Below the pieces are notes generated by a model. It had not been told where the DNA came from. It was given only the letters and a program-made list of their open reading frames with translations, and did not search any database. A stretch of DNA of 64,000 nucleotides from Actinokineospora auranticolor (GTDB lineage Bacteria; Actinomycetota; Actinomycetes; Mycobacteriales; Pseudonocardiaceae), in contig NZ_PTIX01000027.1 in assembly GCF_002934265.1 (NCBI RefSeq), forward strand, positions 1 to 64,000. The letters run 5' to 3'. The first letter of the stretch is position 1. Each line of letters begins with the position of its first letter. This document shows positions 58,301 to 64,000 of the stretch, in pieces. The position numbers and the translations under genes were made by a program.

Positions 58301-58544
58301 ACTGGATGAGTCCATCGGTCTGCACCGCGCGGCGCAGGCGGGAGACCAGGGACTGCAACGCGTTGGTGGCGTCGGCGGGCGGCTCGGTGCCCCAGAGCCC
58401 ATCGATCAGCGCGGGCGCGGGGACGACCCGGTCGGCGTGCAGGGCGAGGAGGGTGAGCAGCATGCGGAGCCGGGTGCCGCCCAGCGCGACCGCCGCCCCG
58501 GCACCGTGGTCGAGACGCAGCGGTCCGAGTATCGCCACCTGCAC
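55365..58544 (-). CDS. AfsR-like BTAD/NB-ARC transcriptional regulator, 1059 aa
   Basis: Domains: winged-helix DNA-binding ('VALGGTRLRMLLTLLALHADRVV', about 20-90), BTAD ('RFERLAAEGRAALRDG ... LSALLVRALFLAGRQADALAAYERVRQVLDDQLGVEPS', about 100-245), NB-ARC-type NTPase with Walker A 'GPGGAGKTRLSREV' (about 287) and 'GVLVLDNCEHL', and a TPR-rich C-terminal half. No LuxR-type C-terminal HTH. Such proteins control secondary metabolism or stress genes. GTG at 58544 or 58538. The antisense strand carries a very long spurious ORF. Confidence 0.88.
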   Translation of the reverse strand: MQVAILGPLRLDHGAGAAVALGGTRLRMLLTLLALHADRVVPAPALIDGLWGTEPPADATNALQSLVSRLRRAVQTDGLIQSHPAGYRLVLDPDDVDAHRFERLAAEGRAALRDGRFPEAAKTLRAALALWQGPPLSGTEDAPFAAAAIDRLAELKAAAVEDLLESDVRAGRHVEVIPELRTLVAEHPLRERLSALLVRALFLAGRQADALAAYERVRQVLDDQLGVEPSPELRDLHLAVLRGDIEPAPAPRRAVNAALTSFVGRHAELREVTRSLGEARLVTLVGPGGAGKTRLSREVVAGLDEVTWFVELAGVRSAEDVPVATLSALGVREIRLMENHTATGPRPSTGVDRLVEVLGGQRGVLVLDNCEHLITAAALLADLLLAGCPRLRVLATSREPLAITGEVVYPLGPLGLPAENAEAGEVAAADAVRLFTDRARSASPGFEVDAANAGAVGEICRRLDGLPLALELAAARLRSMTVGQVAERLDDRFRLLTGGNRTALPRHRTLRAVVEWSWDLLEKPERLVATRLSVFPAPADLAAITAVAAEDGESLPAEDVVYVLATLVEKSIVVADEGRDGRVRYRMLETVRAYAAERLTEYGDGDRVRAGYCAYFLDLLAEAEPYLRGAEQVRWLARLLADHENLLAALRYAIAARDADVAHRLAVSSGWFWMVSGSHREAMNMIAEVVEVAGPAPAHARAALRALAVFAHAGGGLPDREVIREVRKELVDTDAIAHYPIMAMLEPMLAAFSGAVDEALAGLRRSAEHPDPWVRGLARLGSAFLLENQGDLAEAEADAELALVLFRELGDRWGQAMAIGQVSERRALRGDLTGAVAATEEAVRLVAELGAADELPGLMGRLAIQQGRAGDVDLAVRTLESALALARERGSEETQALLLAWLATAERLRGNLAAAREHFAVADRWLRDAPGHNGHWQSMFGTVRAQLAQAAGDHDAAFAAMGEALDGLADIPDMPHFGAIGEVAALVLAGRGDAVAAARMLGVAAAVRGEPDLGSPELAELRAKLDEVLGVDGRVAGYESGLALGQAAAFEELKRVLGR

Positions 58545-58650
58545 ACGCCACAGCTTTCCAGACGTGGCTACCGGATTGGCCGCTGGCACGGGACGCGTCC
58601 GCCCGACTTGGGTAGGTGGTACCCGCTAGGGCGGATTGTTCCCGGGAAAC

Positions 58651-58686
58651 GGAGGCGGCCTCCCCGCGAACGGGGAGGCCGCCTCC
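58651..58686 (-). terminator. clpC terminator hairpin
   Basis: Perfect 15-bp stem (58651-58665 with 58672-58686) and 6-base loop, just after the clpC stop on the minus strand. Confidence 0.75.
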
Positions 58687-58702
58687 GGTGTCGTCGTACT
58701 GC

Positions 58703-61267
<2,565 letters not shown>

Positions 61268-61548
61268 TCGCACTCCCTGACTGCTGCGCCGGCGGCCCTT
61301 GTCCACGTCCGTCCCGTGGAGTCAGCACCGTGGGACCACTGTAGTAGGCCCGACTCGTGCGTTCAGTGCCACTTCTCAGCCCATCCCGCCCGCGCCCGGC
61401 TGCCCAAGGCGGTCTTTCGCCCATCCCAACGTGCGACTACCCGGCCGGATTCCACAAGACACGGCATGTCCGCTGAGCGCGAACACAGCCACTCATAAGT
61501 GTGGGCTTTTCGGCCTGGACCTCACCGGCGGACGACCTGCACACTCGG

Positions 61549-61568
61549 TAAGGTTAGGCAAGCCTCAC
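61549..61568 (+). promoter_or_regulatory. iron-box-like operator (IdeR/DtxR type)
   Basis: TAAGGTTAGGCAAGCCTCAC resembles the 19-bp TTAGGTTAGGCTAACCTAA consensus used by iron-dependent repressors of actinomycetes, 40 bases upstream of the leader ORF of the FhuF-like gene. Repression by iron would fit an iron-siderophore reductase. Confidence 0.65.
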
Positions 61569-61608
61569 CACAACGGGTGGCTGCGGATGGTCGTGGAAGG
61601 AGGCCGCC

Positions 61609-61656
61609 GTGCGGAGCACAGTGTGCCTCCGTTCGCGGGACGGCGGGGCGGTATGA
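61609..61656 (+). CDS. 15-codon leader ORF before the FhuF-like gene
   Basis: GTG at 61609 is preceded by AAGGAGG at five bases, a far better RBS than the main gene has. The product (begins 'MRSTVCLRSRDGG') ends in TGA overlapping the ATG of the FhuF gene (ATGA), so its translation should feed translation of the reductase. The single Cys recalls Cys-containing leader peptides of actinomycete sulfur genes, but this is only a resemblance. Confidence 0.5.
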   Translation: MRSTVCLRSRDGGAV

Positions 61657-62510
61657 CCGCCGGTTACCGCGTCGCGGCCCCGGGCACGGGCCGCCGGGGC
61701 CTCCTCGCGGATTCACTCGCCCGGGTCAACCACCGGCAGGCCCGCGCCGAACTGCGCTACGGCCTGCCCGCCGACCGCGACCGCTGGACCGGCTGCGCCG
61801 ACCTGCTCGCCACGCCCGAGGAGTTCGACCGGTGGCGCGCCGGCCTGGCCGACTGGCTGGTCGACCGGTACGCCGATTCGCCCGATCGGACCACCGCGGG
61901 CTACGTGATGACCTGGTACCTCTGGGTCCCCGGCTACGTGGCCGCGACGCTGTTCCACCACGAGCGCCGGGTGCCGTCGCTGCGCCCGGCCGACCTCGCG
62001 TTCCGGTTCTCGCGGCCGCGACCGCACCCGGACGCCATCGCCGTGCTGTCCCCGCGCTTCGCCTGCCTGCCCGACGACCCGGCGGCGGGCACACCGGAGG
62101 CGACCGTGGTCGCCGACGAGCGCGCGCTGGCCGCCGTGCTGCGCGGGCGCTTCGCCGCGCACGCCGCCCGGTTCGTCGAGGCGTACCAACCCCGGGTGCG
62201 GCTGGGCAAGCGGATGCTGTGGGCCGCGGCCACCGACGTGCTGGACAGCTCCCTGTGGCAGGCGGGCCGCTACGGCGGCGACGAGGGCGCGGGCGTGCTC
62301 GACGCGGCACTCGTGCTGGGCCCGGGCAGCACACCGTTCACCTCGGCCTCGACGCTGCGGCCGGTGCCGGGCGAGCACGGCCCGACCACGTGGACCCGGC
62401 GGCGGGAGAGCTGCTGCTTCCACTACCTGCTGGCCCAGGGTCAGGGCGCCTGCGAGACCTGCCCGCGGCTGGGCCGCCGACCGGAGCACCCCGGCGCCGA
62501 GTGCCGCTGA
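61653..62510 (+). CDS. FhuF-like ferric-siderophore reductase, 285 aa
   Basis: C-terminal 'RRESCCFHYLLAQGQGACETCPRLG' is the [2Fe-2S] C-C-x10-C-x2-C motif of FhuF-type reductases. The middle ('LFHHERRVPSLRPADLAFRF', 'YQPRVRLGKRMLWAAATDVLD') fits the family. ATG at 61653 overlaps the leader ORF. Located behind an iron box, so it is expected to be made under iron limitation to release iron from imported siderophore. Confidence 0.85.
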   Translation: MTAGYRVAAPGTGRRGLLADSLARVNHRQARAELRYGLPADRDRWTGCADLLATPEEFDRWRAGLADWLVDRYADSPDRTTAGYVMTWYLWVPGYVAATLFHHERRVPSLRPADLAFRFSRPRPHPDAIAVLSPRFACLPDDPAAGTPEATVVADERALAAVLRGRFAAHAARFVEAYQPRVRLGKRMLWAAATDVLDSSLWQAGRYGGDEGAGVLDAALVLGPGSTPFTSASTLRPVPGEHGPTTWTRRRESCCFHYLLAQGQGACETCPRLGRRPEHPGAECR

Positions 62511-62833
62511 CGGCTCCCGGACCCCGGTCCGCTTGCCCGTGAAAGCCGCGCGAACTCCGCGACCGTCGGTTCCGACGGAGCGTGCCCACAAAGGAAACGG
62601 CGCCACCCGCGCCGCACCACGAATCACTGCCCGAACGCCACTCGACCCAAGATCCGGTTACCCGACGTATTGCTTCATTCACCCGGTGAAAGCATCGCGG
62701 TAGGCCAGATGTGAATAACGGGAACGCCTGACGAATTCACTCCGACACGGCCCGGATGACCCATTAACAAATGATCACCGACAACGCAAGAGGCTGCCGA
62801 CCCCTCCTCCGGCAGCCCCTTAAGCGCGTCCTG
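62511..62833. other. intergenic region with an lsr2 terminator
   Basis: No gene. Contains the stem GGCTGCCG/CGGCAGCC at 62792-62799 and 62810-62817 with a 10-base loop, which lies just after the lsr2 stop on the minus strand and is followed there by TCTTG; likely the lsr2 terminator. CCGTCGG-TTCCGACGG at 62563-62578 may end the FhuF gene. Confidence 0.5.
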
Positions 62834-63181
62834 TCATGCCTGCTGGTTGTAAGCGTCGAGAACCTCGGAAGGGATTCGCCCACGATCGGAGACCTTCATG
62901 CCCTGCTTGCGGGCCCACTCGCGAATCGCCTGGTTCTGCTCGCGGTCGGCGGTGGCCGTGCGGGGCGGCCTACCAGGGGTGGCCTTGCCCAACTGGCGCT
63001 TGCGCCCGCCGGAACGGCGGGCGTGCTCGACGAAGTCGGCGAAGATGTCGCGCAACTTCTCCGCATTGTCGACGGACAGATCGATCTGGTACGACGCGCC
63101 GTCGAGCCCGAACTCCACGGTCTCCCCAGCCTCGGTACCGTCAAGGTCGTCGACCAGCGACACCGTGACCTTCTGCACCAT
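62834..63181 (-). CDS. lsr2: Lsr2 nucleoid-associated protein, 115 aa
   Basis: N-terminal dimerisation domain '[35 protein letters not shown]', linker, and C-terminal DNA-binding part with the AT-hook-like '[13 protein letters not shown]' following '[16 protein letters not shown]'. Bridges AT-rich DNA and silences foreign genes; the AT-richer Schlafen-like and JmjC-region genes of the prophage are the kind of DNA it prefers. ATG at 63181 with GGAGGAGG upstream. Confidence 0.95.
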   Translation of the reverse strand: MVQKVTVSLVDDLDGTEAGETVEFGLDGASYQIDLSVDNAEKLRDIFADFVEHARRSGGRKRQLGKATPGRPPRTATADREQNQAIREWARKQGMKVSDRGRIPSEVLDAYNQQA

Positions 63182-63563
63182 ATGCGCCTCCTCCTGCGAT
63201 GAATGTGCCCTGCTGCCTGCTCGGTGCCGTCCCATTGGGCTATGCGGCCACTTGGAGAAATGCCGCCGAGGGCCAGGCTAGCGCAAATCCAGGCGATTGC
63301 GTTAGTGCCCGATACCCGAACGGGTCATTCGAGCCGGGTGAGATCCCCGAGCGCGATGCCCACCCGGGTGCGCGTCATCAACGAGCCATCAATGCCCATT
63401 ACCACGGGAGCCGCCGTCGGCATTCTCCGACCGGCCGTTGTACGGAAAGCGCAGTTCGCCGGGTGAAACCCCGGCGACATCCCGCCACGGGCCGCCCACC
63501 TGCGCCGATCGGTCCACCCGCCTCGCCGCAGTTCACCTTCTCCTCACCCGATACGGTTGAAAC
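63182..63563. other. intergenic region between lsr2 and methyltransferase
   Basis: About 380 bases with no convincing gene; an antisense-like 87-codon frame here has no RBS and no recognisable product. Presumably holds the divergent promoters of lsr2 and the methyltransferase. Confidence 0.4.
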
Positions 63564-64000
63564 ATGCAGGAACCGGAGTTGTTCGCCAGGCGGGCCCGTT
63601 CTTTCGGGAGCAACGCCGTGGCCTATGCGCGACACCGCCCGGGATACGCCGAGGACGCCGTCGAATGGGTCATCGGGGACCGGGCCCGGGTGCTGGACCT
63701 GGCGGCGGGTACCGGCAAGCTCACCGAGACCCTGCTGGCCTTCGGACTGGAGGTCAGCGCGGTGGAGCCGGACGACGGCATGCGCGCCGAGCTGTCCCGG
63801 CTGCTGCCGGACGTGGCCGCGCTGGCGGGCACCGCGGAGCAGATCCCGTTCCCGGACGCGTCCTTCGACGCGGTGGTCACCGGCCAGGCCTTCCACTGGT
63901 TCAACAACCCGGGAGCGCTCGCCGAGATCGTCCGCGTGCTGCGCCCCGGCGGGGTGTTCGGCGCGCTGTGGAACTACGACGACCAGAGCGTGGAGTGGGT
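63564..64000 (+). CDS. class I SAM-dependent methyltransferase (runs off right edge)
   Basis: ATG at 63564. After 'FARRARSFGSNAVAYARHRPGY' comes motif I 'VLDLAAGTGKLTETLLAFG', motif II region 'VSAVEPDDGMRAELSRLLP', 'GTAEQIPFPDASFDAVVTGQAFHWF' and 'EIVRVLRPGGVFGALWN'. Matches the Methyltransf_11 family. The C-terminus lies outside the window. Substrate unknown. Confidence 0.85.
   Translation, partial: MQEPELFARRARSFGSNAVAYARHRPGYAEDAVEWVIGDRARVLDLAAGTGKLTETLLAFGLEVSAVEPDDGMRAELSRLLPDVAALAGTAEQIPFPDASFDAVVTGQAFHWFNNPGALAEIVRVLRPGGVFGALWNYDDQSVEW

Overview
The window is high-GC actinomycete DNA. ClpC, Lsr2, a BTAD/NB-ARC (AfsR-like) regulator, an FhuF-type iron reductase behind an iron box, and heavy use of GTG/TTG starts point to a filamentous actinomycete, plausibly Pseudonocardiales; the exact genus cannot be fixed from sequence alone. 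It is a chromosomal segment interrupted by one integrated, apparently complete siphovirus prophage of about 38.65 kb (11,064-49,717).

Left host flank (1-11,065): the 5' end of an IS4-type transposase, a hypothetical gene, a zinc-type ABC importer (binding protein, ATPase, permease) divergent from a LacI-type regulator, a membrane-anchored Pro-rich protein, a beta-carbonic anhydrase, MutY, a peptidoglycan amidase, a 2'-5' RNA ligase-like protein, an MFS exporter and a sirtuin. Right host flank (49,715-64,000): an M1 aminopeptidase, an alpha/beta hydrolase, a membrane endonuclease/phosphatase-like protein, a DrrAB-type ABC exporter, a 1059-aa AfsR-like regulator, ClpC, an FhuF-like protein, Lsr2 and the start of a methyltransferase.

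The prophage entered a small antibiotic-biosynthesis-monooxygenase (ABM) gene that lay in an aminopeptidase-ABM-sirtuin operon. A serine integrase sits at the right end, and the only sequence common to both junctions is the dinucleotide TG (CA on +). The two host half-genes together encode a 102-aa ABM protein. The phage carries its own complete ABM homologue just inside attL, in the same orientation, and supplies start and stop codons that keep translation running into the host sirtuin.

Inside the prophage, left to right: ABM copy; an accessory cassette with an APH-like kinase, a JmjC/cupin oxygenase and a 49-residue Gly/Asp-rich peptide that looks like a RiPP precursor; regulators (XRE-TPR and XRE); an overlapping early replication operon; five tandem single-gene cassettes that each repeat the same promoter plus structured leader and end in their own terminator (21,150-24,960), the most unusual structure here; an HNH gene; a candidate DNA-hypermodification group (Mom-like protein, ABC ATPase-GNAT fusion, formyltransferase-like protein); then terminase, portal, MuF, scaffold, capsid, a glycosyltransferase, connectors, a Schlafen/AlbA_2-type insert, tail genes, endolysin, holin and the integrase. 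Several late genes have no ATG/GTG/TTG in the position where homology says they should start, and seem to use ATC, ATT or CTG.
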